From NCBI GenBank assembly GCA_900553555.1, contig USEG01000034.1, forward strand, positions 1 to 8,188: a DNA stretch of 8,188 bases. Direction: 5' to 3'. The position numbers and the translations under genes were made by a program. How positions within the stretch are numbered: the stretch's first letter is position 1; every line of letters begins with the position of its first letter. Shown in pieces: positions 1-6,488 of this stretch. The notes below the pieces were generated by a model. That model had not been told where the DNA came from. It did no database searches and was given only the letters and a program-made list of their open reading frames with translations. Source of the stretch: an uncultured Clostridia bacterium. Its GTDB lineage: Bacteria > Bacillota > Clostridia > Christensenellales > Pumilibacteraceae.

Positions 1-31
1 ATATAACAAAGATAATATCAAAGTAAATAAA

Positions 32-52
32 AACACATCTTTAAGATGTGTT
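32..52. terminator. Bidirectional intrinsic terminator
   Basis: A perfect inverted repeat has 9-bp arms (AACACATCT and AGATGTGTT) around a 3-base loop. On the plus strand six T's follow it, and on the minus strand a T-rich run (complement of bases 21-31) follows. It can stop transcription from either side. On the minus strand it would end the message of the candidate small ORF at 135-212. On the plus strand it would serve a gene lying left of the window. Confidence 0.85.
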
Positions 53-134
53 TTTTCATTTCAAATCGATTTAACGGAATCGAACGAACGTTTTGACCCA
101 AACGAAAACGCTGTTTTATTAGAATCCGAAGCGA

Positions 135-212
135 TTAAAACCACAAGCCGCCGAAGAATCCCAACATACCTAACAATCCGAGTATCGCAAGCATAAGTGC
201 CATAAAATGCAT
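135..212 (-). CDS. Candidate 25-residue hydrophobic small membrane protein
   Basis: This is a short open frame from ATG (212-210) to TAA (137-135). The product begins MHFMALML and ends GFFGGLWF. It is almost wholly Leu, Met, Gly, Phe and Ala with no charged residue, long enough for one membrane helix. An AGAGGTG ribosome binding site sits at a normal distance (bases 217-223). A TATTAT box at 235-240 could be a -10, but no good -35 lies 16-18 bases before it. The message would end at the hairpin at 32-52. I do not recognise the family. Possible roles are a small membrane regulator or subunit of a larger complex, or a hydrophobic toxin-like peptide; none is shown by the sequence. Alternative starts are Met4 and Met7. 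The ribosome site plus a terminator raises it above chance, but an ORF this short needs conservation evidence. Confidence 0.42.
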   Translation of the reverse strand: MHFMALMLAILGLLGMLGFFGGLWF

Positions 213-344
213 AATTCACCTCTCTACGCACTATATAATATGCAAAACGAAGCGGCGAATATCACAATCGCTCTCTCGCAATCATTTCAAGTTCTTTCTA
301 TTTATACTTAATCGAAACAATACTTAACGACGATAATAGAAAAA

Positions 345-366
345 CGGATTGCAAATTGCAAATCCG
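345..366 (-). terminator. Probable terminator of the metal-efflux operon
   Basis: The arms CGGATTGC and GCAAATCCG pair with a one-base bulge around the loop AAATT. On the minus strand the hairpin is followed by TTTTT (complement of 340-344). It lies about 95 bases after the ATPase stop codon, with no gene between. On the plus strand CTTTTCTT follows, so it may also work in the other direction. Confidence 0.65.
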
Positions 367-459
367 CTTTTCTTATAGAATAGGGAAAATTATGACTATT
401 TGCGAGATTTGATAAGCCGTATATGTCAGATTATAAACATATTTCGGCTATCTAATCGG

Positions 460-2406
460 TTATTTTTGTGTTTTAACGGTTGTTTTGTAGCCTTTGTTGA
501 CGCGCATTGCATTGATGATTGCGGCGATTGCAACGCCGACGTCGCCGATGACGGCAATCCACATGGTTGCCGCGCCGAGCACACCCGTTGCGCTCAATGC
601 CATGATGAGCAATTTGACCGCAAGAGAGCCGACGATGTTTTCGTACACCACTCTCATCGTCTTTTTGGAAATACGTTTTGCAGTGGATATACCCGTCAAA
701 TCGTCTTGCATAAGCACGACGTCGCTTGCTTCGATTGCCGCATCGCTGCCTACACCGCCCATTGCGATGCCAATGTCCGAGCGCATAAGCACGGGTGCGT
801 CGTTGATGCCGTCGCCGACAAAGCACAAAACTTCGTCTTTTTTCTTGTCTTTGAGCATTTGCTCGACGTTTTCAACCTTGTTTTGAGGCAAAAGCGAGGC
901 TTTGTAGCCCGAAAGACCTATTTTTGCAGCAACATCGGATGCAATTGCCTCGTTATCCCCTGTAAGCATGACCGTTTTACATCCCATTTTGTTAAGCTCC
1001 GCAACGGCAGACGCCGATTCGTTCTTGATTTCGTCGCTGATAAGAAGCGAACCGACATATTCATTATTGTGGGCGACATAAACGACAGTGCCTACGCCGT
1101 TGTGCGCGACAAACGGAATATCGTAAGATTTCATAAGTTTCTCGTTGCCGCAATATATCGCATCGTCGCCTTTTGTTGCGATAACGCCGAATCCCGCAAC
1201 GTTTGTGAGAGTATAACCTCCCTCTATTTCACCTCCGTAACATGCGACGATAGAGCGCGCAATGGGGTGATTAGAGTCGTTTTCGGCAATCGCGGCAAGA
1301 CGCAATATTTCGTCTTTCTTCTCTTTTGGAGCAACGTCGGTGACTGCAAAGTTGCCTTTTGTGAGCGTACCCGTCTTGTCAAAGACAAAGATGTCCGCCT
1401 TGTTGAATTTTTCGAGATAATTGGACCCCTTTATCAGGATACCGTATTTGGACGCCGCGCCTATCCCGGCAAAAAACGACAGCGGAACGGATATTACCAG
1501 CGCACACGGACAGGACACCACCAAAAAGCTGAGAGCGCGGTATATCCATTTCGACCAGTCGGACGTGACAAGACCGGGCACAATCGCCAGCAGCGCCGCC
1601 GTCGCGACGACAATCGGGGTGTAATACCGTGCGAATCTGGTGATGAAATTCTCCGCGCGTGATTTCTGGTCGGAGGCGTTTTCTACCAGTTCGAGTATTT
1701 TCGACACCGTCGAATCATAAAATTTCTTTGTGACTTTTATCGCAATGCGCGAAGATATATTGACGCTTCCGCTTATCACTTCGCCGCCTTCGCTTACGCT
1801 TACCGGCATCGACTCGCCCGTAAGAGCCTTGGTGTCCAACGCCGTCTCGCCGTCAACTACAATGCCGTCCAGCGGCACCTTCTCGCCGGGATTGACTACT
1901 ATCTCATCGCCTATTTCCACTTTGTCCGGGTCTACCCTTTCGGTTTTATCCCCGCATAAAAGGTTGGCGTAATCGGGGCGTATGTCCATGAGCCCGGCAA
2001 TGGACCTGCGCGACCTGCCGGTGGCGTAGCTCTGGAAAAATTCGCCCACCTGATAAAACAGCAGCACCGCGCACGCCTCGTCGAATCCTTCTATTTTCAT
2101 GCCGGTTACGCCGCGGTATATCGCCAAGGCAAATGCGCCCAGCGTCGCCACGCACATGAGAAAGTTCTCGTCGAAAATCTGGCCGTGCGCTATATTGCGG
2201 ACCGCACGCCACAAAACGGCGTAGCCGATGAGCAGATACACCGCAAGGTAAAGACAGAACGGAAGCACCCAGGCCTGCCGTATTTTAAGCACCTCTCCCA
2301 GCGGCATGATTTTGTCGGTGATAAACAGTGCCAAAAACAACACCAGCGCCACTATTATGCGCGTCAGATTTTTCTTTTCCTTTTTGCTTAAAGATGAATT
2401 TTTCAT
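460..2406 (-). CDS. P1B-2-type heavy-metal (Zn/Cd/Pb) efflux P-type ATPase, without HMA domain
   Basis: This is a 648-residue membrane pump that uses ATP to export divalent soft metals. Visible motifs are TGES at 196-199 (actuator), the CPC metal site in a membrane helix at 299-301 (SCPCALV), DKTGT with phosphorylated Asp343, His380 in NHP (nucleotide domain), TGDN at 482-485 and GDGINDAP at 531-538. Lys598 and Asp622 in the last two helices match the Lys/Asp pair that marks the zinc/cadmium/lead subgroup (K693 and D714 in ZntA), as opposed to copper pumps. Hydrophobic stretches fit eight membrane helices. The N-terminus is a lysine-rich tail followed directly by the first helix, so the usual HMA domain is missing; a separate HMA protein is encoded 57 bases upstream. 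The ATG at 2406 has only a weak GGGTGGG ribosome site. ZntA/CadA-like function is confident, but the exact metal cannot be fixed from sequence alone. Confidence 0.95.
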   Translation of the reverse strand: MKNSSLSKKEKKNLTRIIVALVLFLALFITDKIMPLGEVLKIRQAWVLPFCLYLAVYLLIGYAVLWRAVRNIAHGQIFDENFLMCVATLGAFALAIYRGVTGMKIEGFDEACAVLLFYQVGEFFQSYATGRSRRSIAGLMDIRPDYANLLCGDKTERVDPDKVEIGDEIVVNPGEKVPLDGIVVDGETALDTKALTGESMPVSVSEGGEVISGSVNISSRIAIKVTKKFYDSTVSKILELVENASDQKSRAENFITRFARYYTPIVVATAALLAIVPGLVTSDWSKWIYRALSFLVVSCPCALVISVPLSFFAGIGAASKYGILIKGSNYLEKFNKADIFVFDKTGTLTKGNFAVTDVAPKEKKDEILRLAAIAENDSNHPIARSIVACYGGEIEGGYTLTNVAGFGVIATKGDDAIYCGNEKLMKSYDIPFVAHNGVGTVVYVAHNNEYVGSLLISDEIKNESASAVAELNKMGCKTVMLTGDNEAIASDVAAKIGLSGYKASLLPQNKVENVEQMLKDKKKDEVLCFVGDGINDAPVLMRSDIGIAMGGVGSDAAIEASDVVLMQDDLTGISTAKRISKKTMRVVYENIVGSLAVKLLIMALSATGVLGAATMWIAVIGDVGVAIAAIINAMRVNKGYKTTVKTQK

Positions 2407-2432
2407 AATTACCCACCCGTGGTATTATACGA

Positions 2433-2459
2433 AAACGCTTTCGGTCGGCGACAGCGTTT
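2433..2459 (-). other. Intercistronic hairpin between HMA gene and ATPase
   Basis: Perfect 7-base arms (AAACGCT and AGCGTTT) enclose a 13-base loop. The hairpin begins 4 bases after the HMA stop codon. On the minus strand it is followed by only a short T run (partly inside the stem) and then CGTATAAT, so as a terminator it would be weak. It may act as a partial terminator or an mRNA 3' end stabiliser that yields more HMA protein than pump. The structure is seen; the function is inferred. Confidence 0.45.
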
Positions 2460-2463
2460 GTTT

Positions 2464-2682
2464 TCAGCGCACTATCTTGCAGTCGGGTTCTATTTTACGG
2501 CAAGCTTTTACCACGTTGTCCATGATTTCGTCGAAACGCGTCTCGTCGGCGTCGATGGACATACGCTGCGTCATAAAGCTGACGTTTACGGCGTCCACTC
2601 CGTCCAGTTTCGACACCGCGCGCTCCATTTTCGCCGCGCAGTTGGCACAATCGAGATCTTCCAGCTTAAAAATCTTTTTCAT
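2464..2682 (-). CDS. Free-standing HMA heavy-metal-binding protein (metallochaperone-like)
   Basis: A 72-residue protein consisting of one HMA (ferredoxin-like, beta-alpha-beta-beta-alpha-beta) domain and little else. The metal loop is DCANC, with Asp11, Cys12 and Cys15. The Asp directly before the CxxC resembles the zinc/cadmium-type HMA domains of ZntA pumps; copper chaperones usually have Met-x-Cys-x-x-Cys. Two further cysteines, Cys61 and Cys68, lie near the C-terminus. It probably binds metal in the cytoplasm and passes it to, or regulates, the ATPase encoded next, which lacks its own HMA domain. The ATG has a strong AAGGAG ribosome site 8 bases upstream. An operator matching that of the ArsR-family gene lies before it, so it is probably the first gene of the repressed HMA-ATPase unit and is also reached by read-through from the repressor gene. 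Confidence 0.88.
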   Translation of the reverse strand: MKKIFKLEDLDCANCAAKMERAVSKLDGVDAVNVSFMTQRMSIDADETRFDEIMDNVVKACRKIEPDCKIVR

Positions 2683-2708
2683 GATAAAACTCCTTTTTAT
2701 TTGTTTAT

Positions 2709-2739
2709 CTTATATTTGAGCGATTGATTGAGTGAACAA
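2709..2739 (-). promoter_or_regulatory. Possible promoter of the HMA-ATPase unit
   Basis: On the minus strand a TTGTTC box (2739-2734) and a TATAAG box (2714-2709) are separated by 19 bases, longer than the ideal 17. The -35 box lies inside the operator at 2733-2746, which fits repression by blocking RNA polymerase. Exact boxes are uncertain. Confidence 0.4.
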
Positions 2740-2746
2740 TTATTCA
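2733..2746 (-). promoter_or_regulatory. ArsR/SmtB-family operator before the HMA gene
   Basis: The site reads TGAATAATTGTTCA on the minus strand, TGAA and TTCA half sites with 6 bases between, the layout known for SmtB/CzrA-type repressors. Its core TTGAATAAnnGTTCA is shared with the site at the repressor promoter (3141-3154). It lies between the repressor stop and the HMA start. Confidence 0.75.
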
Positions 2747-2788
2747 AATATCAGAGTAAAAAACAATTTTTTCTTTTTCGCGCCGTTA

Positions 2789-3124
2789 TCATTCGGCTAC
2801 GTGCGTCAGACCGTATTCCATTATCTTGGTGACGTGGTCGTCGTCCAAAGAATACTGGACCTCCTTTCCTTCCTTTACGCCTTTGACCAGCTTTGCTCCG
2901 CGCAGCACTCTCAGTTGATGGGACACCGCGGACACCGTCATCTCCAGCGCTTCGGCAATTTCACACACGTACATCGAACGAATCTGCAGACAGCCGAGTA
3001 TTTTTGCCCTTGTCGGATCGCCGAAAACTTTGAAAAGATTTGCAAGTTCGTAAATAGTTTCGTCATCGGGCAGCATCCGGCGGATTTCGGCAACTGTTTT
3101 GTCGTTTTGCTCCGTACTTGCCAT
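2789..3124 (-). CDS. ArsR/SmtB-family metal-responsive repressor, zinc-type alpha-5 site
   Basis: A 111-residue winged-helix repressor that leaves DNA when metal binds. The start of the fold is ELANLFKVFGDPTRAKIL (26-43), and the recognition helix region is VSAVSHQLRVLRGAKLV (64-80). In the last helix Asp95, His97, His108 and Glu111 reproduce the D-x-H-x10-H-x2-E zinc site of SmtB and ZiaR. The CadC-type alpha-3N site is absent: there is no N-terminal cysteine, and the usual Cys-x-Cys appears as Tyr52-Val-Cys54. Zinc or cobalt sensing is therefore more likely than cadmium/lead sensing through thiolates. Glu111 is the last residue, so the protein ends exactly at its metal site. It is preceded by an AGAGAGG ribosome site and a consensus promoter with an operator, so it should repress itself. 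The neighbouring HMA protein and pump are its expected targets. Confidence 0.93.
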   Translation of the reverse strand: MASTEQNDKTVAEIRRMLPDDETIYELANLFKVFGDPTRAKILGCLQIRSMYVCEIAEALEMTVSAVSHQLRVLRGAKLVKGVKEGKEVQYSLDDDHVTKIMEYGLTHVAE

Positions 3125-3139
3125 TCAAACCTCTCTCAT

Positions 3140-3155
3140 TTGAACGCTTATTCAA
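3140..3155 (-). promoter_or_regulatory. ArsR/SmtB-family operator at the repressor promoter
   Basis: A perfect inverted repeat, TTGAA-TAAGCG-TTCAA on the minus strand, lies just after the -10 box, around the expected transcription start. A further TTGAAC half site on its promoter side (3158-3163) overlaps into a longer imperfect palindrome. It has the same spacing and core as the site at 2733-2746. Confidence 0.8.
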
Positions 3156-3167
3156 GTGTTCAATATT

Positions 3168-3196
3168 ATTATATTGCTTACCGTTGGTTTTGTCAA
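3168..3196 (-). promoter_or_regulatory. Consensus sigma-A promoter of the metal-efflux operon
   Basis: On the minus strand a perfect TTGACA (3196-3191) and a perfect TATAAT (3173-3168) are separated by exactly 17 bases. An A/T-rich stretch upstream (about 3205-3240) could act as an UP element. The operator at 3140-3155 lies at about +5 to +20, so a bound repressor would block initiation. Confidence 0.88.
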
Positions 3197-3330
3197 CTGT
3201 TTTTCCGCATATTTTAAAAAATTTTTTATCTTTTTTAAGCGGCGCCGAATAATGCCGTTTAAGATTTTCTGCCGCGTTTGTAAGCGCATACAAAAATATG
3301 CCGGATATTATATAAATTTACAAATAAAAT

Positions 3331-3356
3331 AGCCCCGACAAGCAACAGACGGAGCT
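3331..3356. terminator. Intrinsic terminator after mnmG
   Basis: The 7-bp stem (AGCCCCG with CGGAGCT, one G-T pair) has a 12-base loop. It begins 6 bases past the mnmG stop codon. On the minus strand ATTTTATTTG follows; on the plus strand TTTTTG follows. It separates the transporter-mnmG run from the efflux operon, which has its own promoter. Confidence 0.75.
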
Positions 3357-3362
3357 TTTTGT

Positions 3363-5231
3363 TTATTTTCGTTTTGCCAGGGACAAAATTAGCACATTGA
3401 TGTCGGCGGGAGTGACGCCGCTTATTCTGCCCGCCTGTCCTATTGAAAGCGGCTTGACTTTATTGAGTTTTTCGCGCGCTTCCAGCCTAAGACCATCGAT
3501 GGTCATATAGTTAATCGACGGCGACAACGCGGTGTTTTCCAGGCGCTTTTGCTCCGCCCTTGCTTTTTCGGCACGGGCGAGGTAGCCGTCGTACCTTACT
3601 GACACAAAAAGGCAGTTTTCCGCGTCGGGGGACATTTTTGCAAACATGTCGAAGTACTTGTTAAAAAGTCCCACGGTAACGCCGTGGCGCTTTATTATGT
3701 CCCGCACCGTCAGTCCGCTTTTTGCCATAGGCTCGCCCGCCTCGTTAAACAGCGGCGCATATTGTTTGGGCGAGATGACGTTATCCAGCAACTTTTCGGC
3801 ATTCGCAAGGTCTCGCAGCTTTTTTTTGTACTTGCGGTAACGCTTGTCGTCCACCAGGCCTACCTGCCTTCCTATCTCCGTCAGACGCAGATCGGCGTTG
3901 TCCTGTCTCAGCGAAAGCCGGAACTCCGCACGCGAGGTCATCATTCTGTACGGTTCGTTAGTGCCTTCCGTCACCAGGTCGTCGATAAGAACGCCTATAT
4001 AGCTGTTGTCGCGCGTAAACACTATTTGTTTTTTGCCGCGCAGCATTAGACTTGCGTTTATTCCGGCAACGATGCCCTGTGCCGCCGCTTCTTCGTAGCC
4101 GCTCGTGCCGTTGATTTGTCCCGCGCAGAAAAGGCCACTTATCTTTTTACATTCCAGCGTCGGATAAAGTTCGAGCGGGTTTATGCAGTCGTATTCGATG
4201 GCATAGGCGTCGCGCATGATTCTGACGTTTTCAAAGCCGTTTATGCTGCGGTATAAATCGTACTGAACGGACGCCGGCAGCGAAGTGGAGATGCCCTGAA
4301 CGTACGCCTCGACCGTTCCCTCTCCTTCCGGTTCGAGGAAAAACTGGTGGCGCTCCTTGTCTTTGAATCTTACCACTTTGTCTTCTATCGACGGACAGTA
4401 CCGCGGTCCCACGCCGTCGATAAGGCCGGCATACTTGGGAGCATAAGATAAGTTTTCTCTTATAATTTCATGCGTTTTTTCGTTGGTATAACCCAAATAG
4501 CACACTCTTTTGGTGGCGTTGACCTTTTTGCTCATGACGGAAAACGAATATATATCCGGCTGACCTTTTTGCAGTTCGAGCGCCGAATAATCCACGCTGC
4601 GGCCGTCTATGCGAGCAGGCGTCCCCGTCTTAAAGCGCCTTATTTCCAGTCCGAGCGCACGCAGATTGTCGGACAAATACTCGCTTCTCGCAAACGAGAC
4701 GGGACCTCTTTTCAAAAAAACATCGCCCACTATTATGGTGGAATTGAGATATACTCCGCAGGCAAGCACAACGGCTTTGGCGCGGTAAATAAGATTGTAC
4801 ACGGTCTTGACACCGCAAACCTTACCCTCTTCCACTATGAGTTCTTTCGCCTCGCCCTGTCTGAGCGTAAGATTTTCGGTATTTTCGAGCACGCGTTTCA
4901 TTTCGCGGTGATAGGCGTACTTGTCCACCTGTGCGCGCAGCGACTGCACGGCGGGACCCTTGGAGGAATTTAGCATTCTCAGCTGTGTTAGCGTCTTGTC
5001 GGCGGTGATGCCCATCTGACCGCCAAGAGCGTCCACCTCGCGCACGAGATGCCCCTTGGCCGTTCCTCCTATGCTGGGGTTGCACGCAAGATAACCTATA
5101 TTGTCCAGCGTCACCGATAAGATGAGCGTATTAAGTCCCGTGCGGGCAAGCGCGAGCGCCGCCTCTATTCCGGCGTGACCCGCGCCCACCACCACGGCGT
5201 CGTAATTGAAAGTTTTTGTTGGCTGTGACAT
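3363..5231 (-). CDS. mnmG: tRNA uridine-5-carboxymethylaminomethyl modification enzyme MnmG (GidA)
   Basis: A 622-residue FAD enzyme. With MnmE it installs the carboxymethylaminomethyl group at position 5 of the wobble uridine (U34) in several tRNAs. The FAD-binding GAGHAG is at 16-21. The CNPSIGG motif contains Cys50 and the GPRYCPS signature contains Cys279, matching the two catalytic cysteines known in the family. Other conserved blocks are IEDKVVRF (282-289), QINGTSGYEEAAAQG (372-386) and TNEPYRMMTSRAE (424-436). The length is normal. I chose the ATG at 5231 because family homology starts right after it; the frame stays open upstream (to 5324) but runs through the end of potD with an arginine-rich, non-homologous stretch. 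The ribosome site is weak (GGAAAAG), and the start lies 20 bases past the potD stop, so translation may depend on coupling. No mnmE or rsmG neighbour is seen. Confidence 0.97.
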   Translation of the reverse strand: MSQPTKTFNYDAVVVGAGHAGIEAALALARTGLNTLILSVTLDNIGYLACNPSIGGTAKGHLVREVDALGGQMGITADKTLTQLRMLNSSKGPAVQSLRAQVDKYAYHREMKRVLENTENLTLRQGEAKELIVEEGKVCGVKTVYNLIYRAKAVVLACGVYLNSTIIVGDVFLKRGPVSFARSEYLSDNLRALGLEIRRFKTGTPARIDGRSVDYSALELQKGQPDIYSFSVMSKKVNATKRVCYLGYTNEKTHEIIRENLSYAPKYAGLIDGVGPRYCPSIEDKVVRFKDKERHQFFLEPEGEGTVEAYVQGISTSLPASVQYDLYRSINGFENVRIMRDAYAIEYDCINPLELYPTLECKKISGLFCAGQINGTSGYEEAAAQGIVAGINASLMLRGKKQIVFTRDNSYIGVLIDDLVTEGTNEPYRMMTSRAEFRLSLRQDNADLRLTEIGRQVGLVDDKRYRKYKKKLRDLANAEKLLDNVISPKQYAPLFNEAGEPMAKSGLTVRDIIKRHGVTVGLFNKYFDMFAKMSPDAENCLFVSVRYDGYLARAEKARAEQKRLENTALSPSINYMTIDGLRLEAREKLNKVKPLSIGQAGRISGVTPADINVLILSLAKRK

Positions 5232-5251
5232 AAAATTGCGACTTTTCCGCG

Positions 5252-6460
5252 TCAGTTGCGCACGTTGTACCATTTGACGCTTATATCTGCGTCTCTGTCG
5301 CCGTAATCGCGCATCGTGCCGCATCTAAGCAGCGTTTCGGCCGAGGGAAACATCATGTCGAGATACATGGCTCTCCACGCCTCTTCTTCTCCGGGAGCAG
5401 CGCCTTCGCCCAACGTTTCGTCGCTGTAATATTCTTCGTAAAGCTCTTCATACGCTTCCGTAACGGGGCTTATTGCGCCGGCATAATAGCTGTTTGTAAG
5501 CGCCGTTTCTTTAAGGCAGAGAAATTCGAGGAAATAGTTGGCAGCGTCGACGTTTTTCGCATATTTGGAAATGACAAAGCAATCGAGATAAATATTGCCG
5601 CCTTCCTTGGGAATGACATACCACAGATTGCGGTTGCCGGAGTGCTCTACTCCGTCGTCGTCTTCATAATCGTTCATGATATAGCCGGCGTCGCACGACC
5701 ACATAAGCGCCACCTGCACGTTGGTCTTGGAGGACGCCATATCGAATTTAAGGCTTTCGCCGCCCCACAGGAAATTGCGCTTGGAGGATCTTAACGTATC
5801 TATCGCGGCGTCGATGGCGGCGTCGGACATGTCTTCGTAAATGGCCTGCAGCTTGGCGTTGTCATATTCGCCGCTCAAAAGCGAATCGCGGTTGTTCCAG
5901 ATGGCGGCGGACGTCAGCGCCTCTCTAAGCGAATCTTTGTTGGCGCTTTTGCCCTCGTACTTGTCGGTAAATATGGCCGCCCAGCTGTCGATATGTTCGC
6001 CCGTACGCGAATAATCGTACATAATGCCGAAGGTGCCGTACATATACGGTACGGAATATTCAAGCGTGGGATCGGATATTTTGGCGCGCTCGACATATTC
6101 GGGTTTGATGACGGCGGACACGTCGACGCGCTGTTTGTCGATTTTTTGCACCAGTCCTTTTTTGATGAGCTGTTCGACGGCATAATCGGAAGGTAGCAGC
6201 AAATCGTAATCGGCCTTGTCGCGTTCCACAGCCGTCATGATTTCTTCGACTGTATCAAAGGTGGTGGGAGTAACCACTTCCACGGTTTTTCCGGTTTTTT
6301 CCTGATACCACTGTTCGAACTCGTCAAATATACTTTCGTCTATATATTCGCCGGGAACATACATTTTTAGCTGCTGCGCGCGGTTGCCGCCGCATGCGGA
6401 AAAAAGTCCCACGGAAATGGTCATGATAACTGCCAGTATTATCGAGATAAGTTTTTTCAT
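5252..6460 (-). CDS. potD: PotD-like polyamine ABC transporter substrate-binding lipoprotein
   Basis: A 402-residue extracellular binding protein of the spermidine/putrescine family. Residues 1-23 are a lipoprotein signal peptide with lysines, a hydrophobic core and LFSAC, where Cys23 would be lipidated. The family pattern is clear: YDLLLPSDYAVEQLI (85-99), YSVPYMYGTFGIMY (135-148), ALMWSCDAGYIMND (251-264) and VIPKEGGNIYLDCFVIS (282-298). Compared from memory with E. coli PotD, pocket residues Ser91, Tyr93, Glu180, Trp254 and Asp293 appear kept, while Trp34 is replaced by Pro36 and Trp255 by Tyr291, so ligand preference may differ. It is longer than E. coli PotD (348), partly from an acidic insert (265-279) and an acidic stretch around 346-360. 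The ATG at 6460 has an AAGGAG site 8 bases upstream and begins a proper signal peptide; the longer open frame from 6541 would put a basic 27-residue leader in front and overlap potC. Confidence 0.93.
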   Translation of the reverse strand: MKKLISIILAVIMTISVGLFSACGGNRAQQLKMYVPGEYIDESIFDEFEQWYQEKTGKTVEVVTPTTFDTVEEIMTAVERDKADYDLLLPSDYAVEQLIKKGLVQKIDKQRVDVSAVIKPEYVERAKISDPTLEYSVPYMYGTFGIMYDYSRTGEHIDSWAAIFTDKYEGKSANKDSLREALTSAAIWNNRDSLLSGEYDNAKLQAIYEDMSDAAIDAAIDTLRSSKRNFLWGGESLKFDMASSKTNVQVALMWSCDAGYIMNDYEDDDGVEHSGNRNLWYVIPKEGGNIYLDCFVISKYAKNVDAANYFLEFLCLKETALTNSYYAGAISPVTEAYEELYEEYYSDETLGEGAAPGEEEAWRAMYLDMMFPSAETLLRCGTMRDYGDRDADISVKWYNVRN

Positions 6461-6488
6461 TTTTATTCTCCTTTTTATAGATTTATGG

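Noticed and set aside
1..459. CRISPR, tRNA or riboswitch in the low-coding left end
   Set aside because: There are no regularly spaced repeats, cloverleaf or recognisable aptamer. Only two terminators and a short ORF can be supported.
400..1662. Long plus-strand open frame (420 codons), rich in Cys, His and Arg
   Set aside because: It is antisense to the ATPase, whose catalytic motifs are all intact. Its composition is typical of a reverse-frame shadow and no domain is recognisable.
2424..2429. TATAAT on the minus strand just before the ATPase, a possible internal promoter
   Set aside because: No acceptable -35 lies 16-18 bases upstream; the bases there are TCGCCG. The region is better explained as a hairpin tail.
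3063..3293. 76-codon minus-strand frame overlapping the repressor start
   Set aside because: It runs across the consensus promoter and operator and into the repressor gene in another frame, with no ribosome site or recognisable family.
4470..4973. 167-codon plus-strand frame
   Set aside because: It lies wholly antisense inside mnmG, whose conserved blocks are continuous; no start signal supports it.
5232..5324. Upstream extension of mnmG by 31 codons
   Set aside because: The added residues are an arginine-rich reading of the potD 3' end in another frame, and family homology begins after the ATG at 5231.
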